From contig NZ_NQMO01000005.1 of NCBI RefSeq assembly GCF_002257645.1, positions 434,001-498,000 on the forward strand: a stretch of DNA of 64,000 bases, given 5' to 3'. The position numbers and the translations under genes are program-made. Source of the stretch: Paenibacillus sp. XY044 (GTDB taxonomy: Bacteria; Bacillota; Bacilli; Paenibacillales; Paenibacillaceae). Shown here piece after piece: positions 8,940-16,821 of this stretch (positions are counted from its first letter, which is position 1; each line of letters starts with the position of its first letter). Under the pieces are notes generated by a model, which saw only the letters and a program-made list of their open reading frames with translations, did not search any database and was not told where the DNA came from.

Positions 8940-10418
8940 TTAGGTGCCGCAATAGGTCCGATAACGGCACGATGGCTCCGGTACGACGGCATACTCAGCT
9001 TGTTCCGGCGTATGCGCGTAAGGATCGGCAAGAACCTGCAGCAGCTGGTGCATCACTTCGTAATCGCCGTCCTGCTCCGCCGCCTCCAGCGCTTCCTCCA
9101 CCCGGTGGTTCCGCGGGATGACCGCCGGATTGCTGTCCCGCATCAACTGATGTGCAGCCTCTTGGGTTTCGGACTGCCGGTCAAGCCTTGCCTGCCAGCG
9201 CCCATGCCAGGCCTCGAATTCTTCGGTGCCATGCAGCCGCGTCCCCTCCAACCGGTCAAACGTTAAAGCAAGAAACGTATTGGTATAGTCAGCGCGGTGG
9301 GTCTTCATCATCTCCAGAAGCTCCTCGATGAGCGCCTCGTCCTCCGGCTCTTCCTGGAAGATCCCGAGCTTCGCCCTCATCCCGGCAAGCCAGTGATCAT
9401 TAAACAGCCCGGCAAAAGTCCCGACCGCGTTCTCCGCCAGTTTAACGGCCTGCTCCTCGTCCTCATGCAGCAGCGGCAGCAAGGCTTCGGCCAATCTGGC
9501 GAGATTCCAGGAGCCGATGTACGGCTGGTTGCCGTAGGCATACCGGCCTTGCGAGTCGATGGAGCTGAATACGGTGGCCGGATCGTAGGTGTCCATAAAG
9601 GCGCACGGACCATAGTCGATCGTTTCCCCGCTGAGGGTCATGTTGTCCGTATTCATGACGCCGTGAACGAATCCGACCAGCTGCCATTTGGCGATCAGGG
9701 CGGCCTGACGCTTGATTACTTCCTGCAACAGCACGAGGTAGCGGTTCTCGCCGGAGGCAAGATCAGCGTCCGGATAATGCCTCTGCAGAGTATAATCGGC
9801 CAAAGCCCGCAGGTCATCTGTCGTGCCCGCTCCCCGCGCGAACTGAAACGTGCCGACGCGGATATGGCTGGCCGCCACGCGGGTCACAATCGCGCCCGGC
9901 AGTTCCTTCTCGCGGGTGATCGGCTGGCCGGTCGCCGTCACCGCCAGGCTGCGCGTCGTGGGAATGCCGAGGCCATGCATAGCCTCGCTGATGATGTACT
10001 CGCGCAGCATCGGCCCCAGGGCCGCCCGTCCGTCGCCTCCCCGGGAGTATGGCGTGCGGCCCGCTCCTTTCAGCTGAATATCTATTCGCTCACCCTGCGG
10101 AGAGATCTGCTCCCCCAGCAGGATCGCCCGCCCGTCGCCCAGCATCGTGAGATGGCCGAATTGATGACCGGCGTATGCCTGAGCGAGTGGCTGCGCCCCT
10201 TCCGGAACGCGATTTCCCGCCAGTTCCGCCGCCCCTTCATCGCTCATGAGCACCTGAGCGTTCAAGCCCAGCGACGCGGCGAGCGGCTCGTTAAATACGA
10301 CGATCCGCGGCGAGCGCACCGGCACCGGATCCTGCCGGGTATAAAACAGATCCGGCAGTCCGGCGTAGCTGTTGTCAAAATGCCATCCCGCCTCCAGCTT
10401 TCCTTGTGTATCTGTCAT
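8940..10418 (-). CDS. selO: SelO/YdiU family protein AMPylase
   Basis: Pseudokinase-fold enzyme that transfers AMP from ATP to Ser/Thr/Tyr of target proteins; the bacterial members are linked to redox homeostasis. Diagnostic features: the N-terminal [17 protein letters not shown] motif, the [20 protein letters not shown] segment, [20 protein letters not shown]-like text (here [20 protein letters not shown]) and [11 protein letters not shown] with the metal-binding Asn/Asp. The protein ends YRTYCGT, the bacterial Cys version of the C-terminal redox motif. Length 492 aa is normal for the family. ATG 10418 has AAGGAG 6 nt upstream. It is a single gene, convergent with the GH5 operon. Confidence 0.95.
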   Translation of the reverse strand: MTDTQGKLEAGWHFDNSYAGLPDLFYTRQDPVPVRSPRIVVFNEPLAASLGLNAQVLMSDEGAAELAGNRVPEGAQPLAQAYAGHQFGHLTMLGDGRAILLGEQISPQGERIDIQLKGAGRTPYSRGGDGRAALGPMLREYIISEAMHGLGIPTTRSLAVTATGQPITREKELPGAIVTRVAASHIRVGTFQFARGAGTTDDLRALADYTLQRHYPDADLASGENRYLVLLQEVIKRQAALIAKWQLVGFVHGVMNTDNMTLSGETIDYGPCAFMDTYDPATVFSSIDSQGRYAYGNQPYIGSWNLARLAEALLPLLHEDEEQAVKLAENAVGTFAGLFNDHWLAGMRAKLGIFQEEPEDEALIEELLEMMKTHRADYTNTFLALTFDRLEGTRLHGTEEFEAWHGRWQARLDRQSETQEAAHQLMRDSNPAVIPRNHRVEEALEAAEQDGDYEVMHQLLQVLADPYAHTPEQAEYAVVPEPSCRYRTYCGT

Positions 10419-10630
10419 AAAGGTCTCCTTTTTAAATCCTAATGAAATCTTCTTCGTATCATGGCAACCTGTTTTCTTCCGACCAAGGCCGGTTCCACTG
10501 CTTCATAGCCTGTGCCGTACGGAATTTATTATACGGCTCAGGGCAGCGGCGGCCGAACCACGGCTGATCATTCTATTATAAAAGAACACAGCGGAAGAGG
10601 CCATGCGGCCGTTCTGTCAGACTGCGCACA

Positions 10631-10663
10631 AACAAACCCCGCCATTCGTGCAGAATGGCGGGG
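10631..10663 (-). terminator. Terminator of the oxidase-ridA-tatA operon
   Basis: 11-bp stem CCCCGCCATTC/GAATGGCGGGG with a 5-nt loop. Read on the minus strand it is followed by TTTGTTTGTG, an interrupted T-tract, 17 nt after the tatA stop. Confidence 0.75.
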
Positions 10664-10679
10664 CTGACTCCATTATACG

Positions 10680-10889
10680 TTATCCTTTGAGTTTAATGAC
10701 ACCGGACTCTCGCTCACGCTCTTTGTCTTCCTCTTTGTCCTCGCCGACCAGGTCCCTGGCGGAAGATTTGAATTCGGAGAGCGTGCGTCCTACGGCACGA
10801 CCCAGTTCCGGCAGCTTGGAAGGTCCGAACAAAATCAGCACGACGACCAGAATCATCATCAACCCGGCAAATCCCACGTTTTGAAACAT
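10680..10889 (-). CDS. tatA: Twin-arginine translocase subunit TatA
   Basis: Pore-forming subunit of the Tat system, which exports folded proteins. The layout is classical: a short N-terminus, one membrane helix (GLMMILVVVLILFG), the conserved FGPSKLPELGRAVGRTL hinge and amphipathic helix, and an acidic/charged tail. ATG 10889 is used; an in-frame TTG at 10895 has a closer ribosome site (AAGGAG, 4 nt) and could also be used. It is last in a minus-strand operon after a Tat-signalled oxidase and a secreted RidA, with tatC divergently encoded at 13709. This suggests a substrate-dedicated Tat pair, as in the Bacillus TatAd-TatCd/PhoD arrangement. Confidence 0.93.
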   Translation of the reverse strand: MFQNVGFAGLMMILVVVLILFGPSKLPELGRAVGRTLSEFKSSARDLVGEDKEEDKERERESGVIKLKG

Positions 10890-10958
10890 AACCAATCAGC
10901 TCCTTCTCACTTATCATGGTAAAAACCATTTATCATATCAAAGTCAGCGCTCCCGGCC

Positions 10959-11510
10959 TTACTTCTTCTTGGAATCCGGCTTCACGGCCACCGCTTCGAT
11001 TTCGATCAGCCAGTCGGAGCTCACCAGGCTTGCCACGCCTACCGTAGAGCGGGCCGGCTTCACCGGATTGGCCTCCGTATTGAAAAACTGCGCATAGGCA
11101 TCGAACCATCCCGTGTAATCGAACGTGCCGCCCTTCTGGGCGTCAGGAGCAATGTATACCCGCAGGTAAACGACGTCCTTCAGGCCAAGGCCCTGCTCCT
11201 TCAGCTGCTTCTCGATTTCCTTCAAAATGCCGATGCCCTGCGTTTTCGTATCCCCGTAGCGTTCGTAGACCGTCTTGCCGTCCTTGTTCAGCACAGGCGG
11301 GACGGTGCCGCTCGTGAACAGATACGATGCGCCTTCGGGAACGACCACACCGCTGGAAATGGACGACGACGGGCTGCCGTAAAATAAAGGTGCTGGCGCC
11401 GTCTTGGTCGGTTTCGCCGGGGTATGGGCGGCGCTGTCAGCATAAGCCGTGACGCTGACTGTGCCAAGCAGAACCGTCATCAGCAGCGCCGCTTTCGCTT
11501 TTTTCATCAT
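10959..11510 (-). CDS. Secreted RidA/YjgF-family imine deaminase
   Basis: RidA-fold protein. The family hydrolyses reactive enamine/imine intermediates to keto compounds and ammonia. An N-terminal Sec signal peptide (basic MMKKAKAA, hydrophobic core, likely cleavage after AYA at about residue 24) sends it outside. The mature part has RidA landmarks: a TSGTVPPVLNKDGK strand-turn, LKEQGLGLKDVVYLRVY, and PARSTVGVASLVSSDWLIEI, in which the Arg of PARSTVGV is the substrate carboxylate-binding residue in the family. An exported RidA is unusual. It is 26 bp downstream of the oxidase gene, whose expected imine products would be its substrates. ATG 11510 has AAGGAG upstream. Confidence 0.88.
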   Translation of the reverse strand: MMKKAKAALLMTVLLGTVSVTAYADSAAHTPAKPTKTAPAPLFYGSPSSSISSGVVVPEGASYLFTSGTVPPVLNKDGKTVYERYGDTKTQGIGILKEIEKQLKEQGLGLKDVVYLRVYIAPDAQKGGTFDYTGWFDAYAQFFNTEANPVKPARSTVGVASLVSSDWLIEIEAVAVKPDSKKK

Positions 11511-11536
11511 GGAATCAAGCTCCTTCTCTTATGGAT

Positions 11537-13135
11537 TTATGATTTCATCACGCGCTGATGAATATCGGTGACCGCCTCGCGGGCGGACTCGATCGCACCG
11601 GCCTGCCAGGCCGTAATATAGCTGATATGCTCACCTGCCAGGTATATCCGGTTGTCAGGCTTACAAAGGGTAGGGTAGTAGGTTTTGCGGTCGTTCGCCG
11701 AGTACGAAACCCAGCCACCCTCCTGGTACTTGACCGTTTTCCAGTTGATCGAATAGGAGGATTCGAACTCTTTCGGATACTGCGGGTGAATCTTGGCTCC
11801 CTGTGCCAGCGCGAGTTTCTCCCGCTCCGCGTACGACATGGCTCCGAGCTTGTCGGCAACGCCGCCGTAGGCATAGTAGCCGAGCAGGACTCCCTTTTTC
11901 CCGAAATAATCGGTCGGCGGGTAATAGATCTGCGTAATGTCCATATTCGTCAAGCTGCTGCCCCCGTACAGGTGCTCATCCTCTTCCCAGAAGCGCCGCT
12001 TGAACTGCAGCCCGATCTTCCCGGCCGATGCGTAGTTTATGCTCTGAATCGCCTTGGACATTTCGGGGGAAAAATCGGCCGGGATCTTCTTCAGCACCGA
12101 TAACGGAATCGTGCATATGCAGTAATCTCCTTTGACCTCCTGCTCCCGGCCGGAGGACATGTCGGTGTATACGACCCGCACGCCGGTCGAGGACTGGCGG
12201 ATCTCCTTGACCTCGGCCCGGTATTTGATCCGCTGGCCGACCCGCTTCTCGAACGCCTTCGCAATGGCGTCCATCCCGCCGATCGGGTGGAACATCATCA
12301 TCTGCTGGTCATATTCGTACTCATTGCTGAAGTACTTGCCGAATCCGGAGTTGATGATCGCCTTCAGGTCGAACGGATCGCGGAGCACCCCGGCATCAAG
12401 GCGGCTTCCCGGCTCATCCTTGTAGCCGCCGCGCTGCGAGCCTTTGTAGAACAAATCGGGGTTTAGGTCGCCCTCTACCTTTAAGTAATCGACGAGCTTC
12501 GTCTTCTCCTCGGCCGTAAGCGGGAGATCGAGCGCGTCCTGGTCGACCGCCTTCGCGAGCATTTCCGCGACGTAGCCGCGCACATCCGCTTTGGCGGCCC
12601 GCTTCGGCACCTTCTGGCCGGACAAAGCGCCTACGTTTTCATTGTAGTAATAGCCGCTCTCGTTCACGTTGTTGAACGGTTCGATCGCAACGCCGAATTT
12701 CCGGCAGTATTCCAAGGTGACATGGAATTGCGGTATGCGCATCGGGCCCGCATTGAAATACAAACCCTTATCGAAGCGGGACGTTTGGATGTCCGAGCCG
12801 ATTTCTGCTTCCGACGTGCCTCCGCGGATGGTCCAGCATCGGCCGCCTGCTCGGCTTTTCGCCTCAAGAATCGTGCAGTCGTACCCGGCCAATCCCAGTT
12901 CGTACGCTGCCGTCATGCCGGCGATCCCGGCGCCGAGAATAATGATTTTTTTGCCGCCCCGTCCGCTTAAGTGCAGATCATTCGGCCCCGGCGGTTCATA
13001 TTCGGCGGCCTTCAACGTCTCCGGCGACAGCAGACCCATCGTTCCCATCAGACTGAAGACGGCTACGGATCCCCCCACCTTGCCGACAGTCGACAGAAAT
13101 TGTCTGCGGGTCATCTCTTTCGGTTGCTCCTTCAT
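11537..13135 (-). CDS. Tat-exported flavin amine/L-amino-acid oxidase
   Basis: FAD-dependent amine oxidase of the monoamine/L-amino-acid oxidase family. It oxidises an amine or amino acid to an imine with release of hydrogen peroxide; the imine then hydrolyses to keto acid and ammonia. A Tat signal is seen at the N-terminus (TRRQFLSTVGKVGG followed by a hydrophobic stretch). The dinucleotide-binding motif IIILGAGIAGMTAAYELGLA follows, then ILEAKSRAGGRCWT, and a C-terminal FAD segment IYLAGEHISYITAWQAGAIE. The first ATG with a usable ribosome site is 13135 (GAGGTGA); a GTG at 13150 lies too close to its own AAGGAG. It is first of oxidase-ridA-tatA. A TnrA/GlnR box lies upstream. Exact substrate is unknown; the WQAGAIESA end resembles L-amino-acid oxidases. 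Confidence 0.92.
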   Translation of the reverse strand: MKEQPKEMTRRQFLSTVGKVGGSVAVFSLMGTMGLLSPETLKAAEYEPPGPNDLHLSGRGGKKIIILGAGIAGMTAAYELGLAGYDCTILEAKSRAGGRCWTIRGGTSEAEIGSDIQTSRFDKGLYFNAGPMRIPQFHVTLEYCRKFGVAIEPFNNVNESGYYYNENVGALSGQKVPKRAAKADVRGYVAEMLAKAVDQDALDLPLTAEEKTKLVDYLKVEGDLNPDLFYKGSQRGGYKDEPGSRLDAGVLRDPFDLKAIINSGFGKYFSNEYEYDQQMMMFHPIGGMDAIAKAFEKRVGQRIKYRAEVKEIRQSSTGVRVVYTDMSSGREQEVKGDYCICTIPLSVLKKIPADFSPEMSKAIQSINYASAGKIGLQFKRRFWEEDEHLYGGSSLTNMDITQIYYPPTDYFGKKGVLLGYYAYGGVADKLGAMSYAEREKLALAQGAKIHPQYPKEFESSYSINWKTVKYQEGGWVSYSANDRKTYYPTLCKPDNRIYLAGEHISYITAWQAGAIESAREAVTDIHQRVMKS

Positions 13136-13176
13136 CGTCACCTCGATCACTCCTTCACTAGTGGATTGGAACCTCT

Positions 13177-13235
13177 TGAGGCGATCTTAGCAAAGAACTT
13201 TGATTTTCGGTGATTTTGTGTAAGGATTTCTGACA
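13177..13235 (-). promoter_or_regulatory. TnrA/GlnR box and promoter of the oxidase operon
   Basis: 13219-13235 reads TGTAA-7nt-TGACA, a perfect match to the TnrA/GlnR consensus TGTNA-N7-TNACA. On the minus strand a -10-like TAAGAT lies at 13184-13189 without a good -35 element. A start about 7 nt downstream (near 13177) would put the box centre (13227) about 50 bp upstream, the position known for TnrA-activated promoters. The box match is seen; the start site and activation are inferred. Confidence 0.65.
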
Positions 13236-13424
13236 GTGTTTTTTTATTTTTAAAAAACCGATTGCTTTTTCAAAGGGATTTCCTTAAAATCATGTCATAA
13301 TTCCTTCCATAAGATTCCGAAAGGTGTATCTCTTCTCTTCCGTTTATCTTCTCTTTAGGTTTCAATCCTGGCCATTTCCGCAAATAGCCCGGGGTTAACT
13401 ATACTTGCACAGGAGGTAAAAAGT

Positions 13425-13676
13425 ATGGAGAGCAAGGTGATGAGCATTGGGGTCGTCTGCGAGCTGACCGGCTTGTCGGAACGCCAGATCCGGTATTACG
13501 AGGAACGGAAACTGATCTTCCCGGAGCGGACGAAAGGAGGTAACCGCCGTTATTCTTTTGAAGACGTGAAGGCCATACAGGACATACATCAAAAAATGCA
13601 GGAGGGATTTAATACGCTGGAGCTGAAGGAAATGAAAAAATCGAAAACGCCGCGCTGCACGCCGGTCTTCCGGTAA
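13425..13676 (+). CDS. TnrA/GlnR-like MerR-family regulator, short form
   Basis: DNA-binding protein whose N-terminal 65 residues closely follow Bacillus TnrA as I recall it: SIGVVCELTGLSERQIRYYE, then ERKLIFPERTKGGNRRYSFE, DVKAIQDIHQKMQEG and LELKEM. TnrA and GlnR govern nitrogen-scavenging genes and have longer C-termini (about 110 and 135 aa) that contact glutamine synthetase. Here the protein stops at 83 aa with an unrelated tail, so nitrogen sensing may be lost or altered. ATG 13425 has AGGAGG upstream. It is divergent from the oxidase operon, which carries a TnrA box, and is followed 32 bp later by tatC, probably in one transcript. Confidence 0.85.
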   Translation: MESKVMSIGVVCELTGLSERQIRYYEERKLIFPERTKGGNRRYSFEDVKAIQDIHQKMQEGFNTLELKEMKKSKTPRCTPVFR

Positions 13677-13708
13677 CGGACATGACTTGGGAGGAGTGAC
13701 ATTCGCCA

Positions 13709-14479
13709 ATGGAAGCGAAAAATACGATGACCCTGCTTGGCCATATCGCCGAGCTTAGAAAACGGATCCTTCGGATCGCCGCCGTATTCATCGTCAGTAT
13801 GGCAGCCGGCCTGGTAGCAGCCCCCCATATCCTGACGCTGCTGCGGACGCATTCCCCGCTCCAGGTCGCATGGAACGTCTTCTCACCATGGGACGGACTG
13901 CGAATCTATATGAGCATTGCCATGGTGCTTTCGCTGCTGCCGACCGTGCCTTTCGGGATGCTTCAAATCTGGCGGTTCGTCAGCCAGGGGCTCAAGCCTG
14001 GCGAGCAGAAGGCCGCAGTCCGCTACATCCCGTTCTCCGCCGCCTGCTTTCTGGTGGGTGTGGCCTTTGCGTATTTCGTCGTCTTTCCGATGAGCCTGCG
14101 CTTTACGGCCGGCATCAACCGCCAGATCGGCCTTGTGGAGACCTATGGCGTCTCTCAGTACTTCGGATTTATGTTCAATATCATGATTCCGCTCGCCATC
14201 GCCTTCGAGCTGCCCGTGATCGTCATGTTTCTGGCCCGGATCGGAATCTTAAGCCCTTCGGTTCTAAAAGGGATGAGGCGTTACGCCTACGTCATTCTGG
14301 TCGCCGTGGCTGCGCTGATCTCGCCGCCCGACCTCGTCTCCCATCTGATGGTGGCCATCCCCTTGATCGCATTGTACGAAATCAGCGCCTGGCTGGCGGG
14401 CTGGGTCCATCGCAAGAAGCAGCGCGCCAAGGAGGCCTTAGAGCTTACTGGCGCGGATCGCACCTATTCGGCAACCTAA
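13709..14479 (+). CDS. tatC: Sec-independent translocase TatC
   Basis: Receptor subunit of the Tat translocase, binding twin-arginine signals. It has six membrane helices and the N-terminal family mark (GHIAELRKRILRIAAVF), as well as FPFGMLQIW-like text (VPFGMLQIWRFVSQGLKPGEQK) and FELPVIVMFLARIGILSP. Length 256 aa is normal. ATG 13709 has GGAGGAGTG upstream. It is downstream of the TnrA-like gene and opposite the operon encoding TatA and a Tat substrate. A hairpin with a short T-rich stretch lies downstream at 14563-14594. Confidence 0.95.
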   Translation: MEAKNTMTLLGHIAELRKRILRIAAVFIVSMAAGLVAAPHILTLLRTHSPLQVAWNVFSPWDGLRIYMSIAMVLSLLPTVPFGMLQIWRFVSQGLKPGEQKAAVRYIPFSAACFLVGVAFAYFVVFPMSLRFTAGINRQIGLVETYGVSQYFGFMFNIMIPLAIAFELPVIVMFLARIGILSPSVLKGMRRYAYVILVAVAALISPPDLVSHLMVAIPLIALYEISAWLAGWVHRKKQRAKEALELTGADRTYSAT

Positions 14480-14562
14480 ACTGCAGAAATGGAAGTGCAA
14501 GTGTATGGGATTGCAGCTGCAGTGCCCATTCTAGGGGAAAGTTCCTCACATGAACGCAAAAA

Positions 14563-14594
14563 GGAAGCTGTCTCCCTGAGAGGGAGCAGCTTCC
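14563..14594 (+). terminator. Hairpin after tatC
   Basis: GGAAGCTG plus CTCCCT paired with AGGGAG plus CAGCTTCC, one bulged T, short loop. The tail ATGATTTTCT is only weakly T-rich, so termination efficiency is uncertain. Confidence 0.6.
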
Positions 14595-14667
14595 TCATGA
14601 TTTTCTGGCGATATTGCAGGGATTCTATCTCCCGCTCACGTTTTTATGGTTTCGCCTTGTTAGGGCT

Positions 14668-15693
14668 TTAGGCGTTGACCAATCCACGGACGAAGGTTTC
14701 AAAATCCGGCGCCAGCCGGGTAATCCGACGCCCGTTTGCCTGATCCACATGCACTACCTCAGGCTCCCCGTCGTTGCCGGAGCCGCGGTAATCCAGCATA
14801 ACCACGCCGGATTCCTGTGGGCCATCGCAAATGACGACGCCGAATTCCGGATAACCTCCGTTCTCGATAATGGACCGGCTGCCGGAGGCGCCGCAGAGCG
14901 ACTTGGGCTTGTCCCGGCCGATGCCGAGCATGCCGGTAATCCGGACCCCGCTTGGTGCTCCATCAGCGGCTTCCCCCAGCGGGAAGTACCGGCTGCGGGG
15001 GATGCCCCCGTTATGTATTTTCATCATCTGCACATAAAACGCCGGCAGCTTGAACACCAGTTCCTCCTGCACGGAATCGATCAGATCATCCGTTGGCGGT
15101 GCCGAAACGTACGATTCCGAATCGGGATCGGCGTCATTCCAGAAGTTGTTGATATCGAAACCAATGTTTGGCGAGTCATACCCTTCGCCTAAATCGGTTT
15201 CACTGGATGGGATGACATCCACGGAAGCCACGACCGCCGCAGCACCGCCCGTTTCTTCTGTTTCCTCGGCGTCATCCGAGTCGCTGTCGTCCGCCGAATC
15301 GTCGGATTCCACGTCTTCATCCGTCTCTTCCTCGAACTCCCCAGCCTTCTTGGCGCGAATCCATTCCAGGAACTCCAACGTATCCTCATCCCCCGGCTCC
15401 AGCTCATCGGCACGGGTAAACTCCCGCTCGGCGTCATCGTACTGTTCCAGGTAATAGTAGGCCAGTCCAATCCGGTAATGCCAGAGCGGATCATCCGCTC
15501 CTTCTTCGGCAACGGTCAGAAACTGCTGCACCGCCTCCTCGTAGCGCTCCAGATTGTTCAGCGCCCGGCCCAAATGGCTGACCAGCTCGTAATTCCTTTC
15601 CTCGGCGGGAATTTCCGTCACGGCCTCCACGATCCGTTCGTAATCATCCTCTTCATGCCATGTTTCCAACTGTTCCAACAAATCCTCGCTCAT
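14668..15693 (-). CDS. TPR plus SMI1/KNR4-domain protein
   Basis: Cytoplasmic protein with N-terminal tetratricopeptide-like helices (residues about 1-110, e.g. WHYRIGLAYYYLEQYDDAER), a very acidic Asp/Glu/Ser linker (about 115-155), and a C-terminal SMI1/KNR4 (SUKH) domain (FYVQMMKIHNGG, ITGMLGIGRD, VVICDGPQESGVVMLDYR). SUKH domains are common as immunity proteins against polymorphic toxins, but many are housekeeping orphans. ATG 15693 (MSEDLLEQ) is preferred over an upstream in-frame start at 15789, since GGGGGGC lies upstream and the TPR begins there. No toxin gene adjoins it, so an immunity role is not supported. Confidence 0.85.
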   Translation of the reverse strand: MSEDLLEQLETWHEEDDYERIVEAVTEIPAEERNYELVSHLGRALNNLERYEEAVQQFLTVAEEGADDPLWHYRIGLAYYYLEQYDDAEREFTRADELEPGDEDTLEFLEWIRAKKAGEFEEETDEDVESDDSADDSDSDDAEETEETGGAAAVVASVDVIPSSETDLGEGYDSPNIGFDINNFWNDADPDSESYVSAPPTDDLIDSVQEELVFKLPAFYVQMMKIHNGGIPRSRYFPLGEAADGAPSGVRITGMLGIGRDKPKSLCGASGSRSIIENGGYPEFGVVICDGPQESGVVMLDYRGSGNDGEPEVVHVDQANGRRITRLAPDFETFVRGLVNA

Positions 15694-15841
15694 CCTCTTG
15701 CCCCCCAGCATTATCCTTCTTGGTGTGATTATAGCATTTTCCGAAGGAGGTTCTCCAGGCCACGACCGCATCAGGGAGCAGCATTGCATTTATGAATGGT
15801 ACGTCTAAGACGGCGCGCTGTTGTGGATGTGCCCTTTTGAA

Positions 15842-15891
15842 TAAAAAGAAGGCTGCAGCCGGGACGCTTCACACAGCCTGTTGCAGTCTTC
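15842..15891 (-). terminator. Terminator of the DinB gene
   Basis: Minus-strand stem GAAGACTGCA/TGCAGCCTTC with one mismatch and a 24-nt loop followed by TTTTTA; 26 bp past the DinB-family stop. Confidence 0.7.
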
Positions 15892-15916
15892 ACTGGCGTC
15901 ACTGCTCTACAATCTT

Positions 15917-16417
15917 TTACAGCGGTGGTTGCTGTACCCCCAACTTGATCCAGCCTTCCTTCGATGGACCGTAGACGGCCGGTATGCCCAGTCCCGCTTG
16001 GCGCATCAGAACCGTCGCCTGGCCCCGGTGATGAGCAATATGCTTGATAAGCCCCATCAGGATGGATGCATTGGATTCCATTCGTCCAAAAGCGTTCTGC
16101 ACCTTGCTAAGCGACTCGTCGGTCCACTGCTCTTCCAGTGCCTTGGCGGTCTCCGAGCTGACCGTCCGGAAAGTATCCGCAATTTCCTTGGCGGAAGGGA
16201 CTTCACCCGGATTCGCAACCTTGTCCATCGCAACGCCGAATTCATTCAAATAGTCGGGGACATTCGAGACGAAGTGCCAAGCGATTCTGCCCAAAGTGCG
16301 TCCTTCCGGATAGACCTGCTGCCCCAGTGATTCATCCGTCAGGGCATCCAGGATCCCCTGCGTCAATTCGGCTTCCTTGTTCCATTCCATAATAAAATCT
16401 TGAACCGTCACATACAT
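15917..16417 (-). CDS. DinB/YfiT-family protein
   Basis: Four-helix-bundle protein of the DinB superfamily, often thiol- or metal-dependent enzymes of stress or bacillithiol-linked transfer. The three family His are visible: GRIAWHFV, and KHIAHHRGQATVLMR near the C-terminus, plausible metal ligands. Length 166 aa is typical. ATG 16417 has AAAGGAGGAAG upstream. It stands alone with its own terminator. Catalytic activity is not predictable from sequence. Confidence 0.88.
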   Translation of the reverse strand: MYVTVQDFIMEWNKEAELTQGILDALTDESLGQQVYPEGRTLGRIAWHFVSNVPDYLNEFGVAMDKVANPGEVPSAKEIADTFRTVSSETAKALEEQWTDESLSKVQNAFGRMESNASILMGLIKHIAHHRGQATVLMRQAGLGIPAVYGPSKEGWIKLGVQQPPL

Positions 16418-16555
16418 AACATACTTCCTCCTTTAAGTTGATCAAACTCCCTACGACCAGCCTCTGCTTCCTTTCGGCCTTTCATACATCCATCATATCG
16501 CATATTGGTGACAGGGTTTGTCATAGTTATAGGCTTATCCATAAAAAATTAGGAA

Positions 16556-16593
16556 TGCAAAAAAACCGACTCATAGCGATCATGTGTCGGTTT
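16556..16593 (-). terminator. Terminator of the ankyrin operon
   Basis: AAACCGAC/GTCGGTTT 8-bp stem with a run of seven T on the minus strand, 17 bp past the small downstream gene. It supports that small gene being part of a real transcript. Confidence 0.85.
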
Positions 16594-16609
16594 CTCGCTT
16601 CAATATTTT

Positions 16610-16810
16610 TTACACCATAAATTCCGCCATAATTTCCTCGATATCGTAAGGCGTCAGCCCTTGCTCCACGGAGAACACCGCATCGGCCTGCCCCGGGGTC
16701 TCGGTCAGCTCCCCTCGGGCCTTGGCATGGAGCGTGAACAGATCATACAGGTCCGGTTTCCGCAGGGTCGTCATGGCTTTGCCTATTTCATCCGAACCAT
16801 CCTCAGGCAC
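16610..16810 (-). CDS. Small protein downstream of ankyrin gene, unknown
   Basis: Not recognised. About 67 aa if started at GTG 16810, 55 aa if at ATG 16774 (MTTLRKPDLYDLFTLHAKAR). It is rich in acidic residues and predicted helical, ending YDIEEIMAEFMV. The frame continues upstream into the ankyrin gene, so the start is uncertain; GGAGGGAGAG at the end of the ankyrin coding region could act as a distant ribosome site. It follows that gene by 11 bp and precedes a clear terminator, so the two are co-transcribed. A partner or modulator of the ankyrin protein is a reasonable guess only. Confidence 0.55.
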   Translation of the reverse strand: MPEDGSDEIGKAMTTLRKPDLYDLFTLHAKARGELTETPGQADAVFSVEQGLTPYDIEEIMAEFMV

Positions 16811-16821
16811 CGGACTCGTTT

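Noticed and set aside
7811-9031. Long minus-strand frame opposite the GH5 gene (406 codons)
   Set aside because: Mirror frame of a well-conserved GC-rich gene; composition rich in Arg/His/Leu, no family motif, no suitable ribosome site.
9297-10442. Long plus-strand frame opposite selO (381 codons)
   Set aside because: Antisense shadow of a recognisable SelO gene.
14489-14671. 60-codon frame after tatC
   Set aside because: Runs through the post-tatC hairpin; no ribosome site.
14668-15693. Polymorphic-toxin immunity gene (SMI1/KNR4 domain)
   Set aside because: No toxin, secretion-tag or other immunity genes are adjacent; TPR fusion suggests another role.
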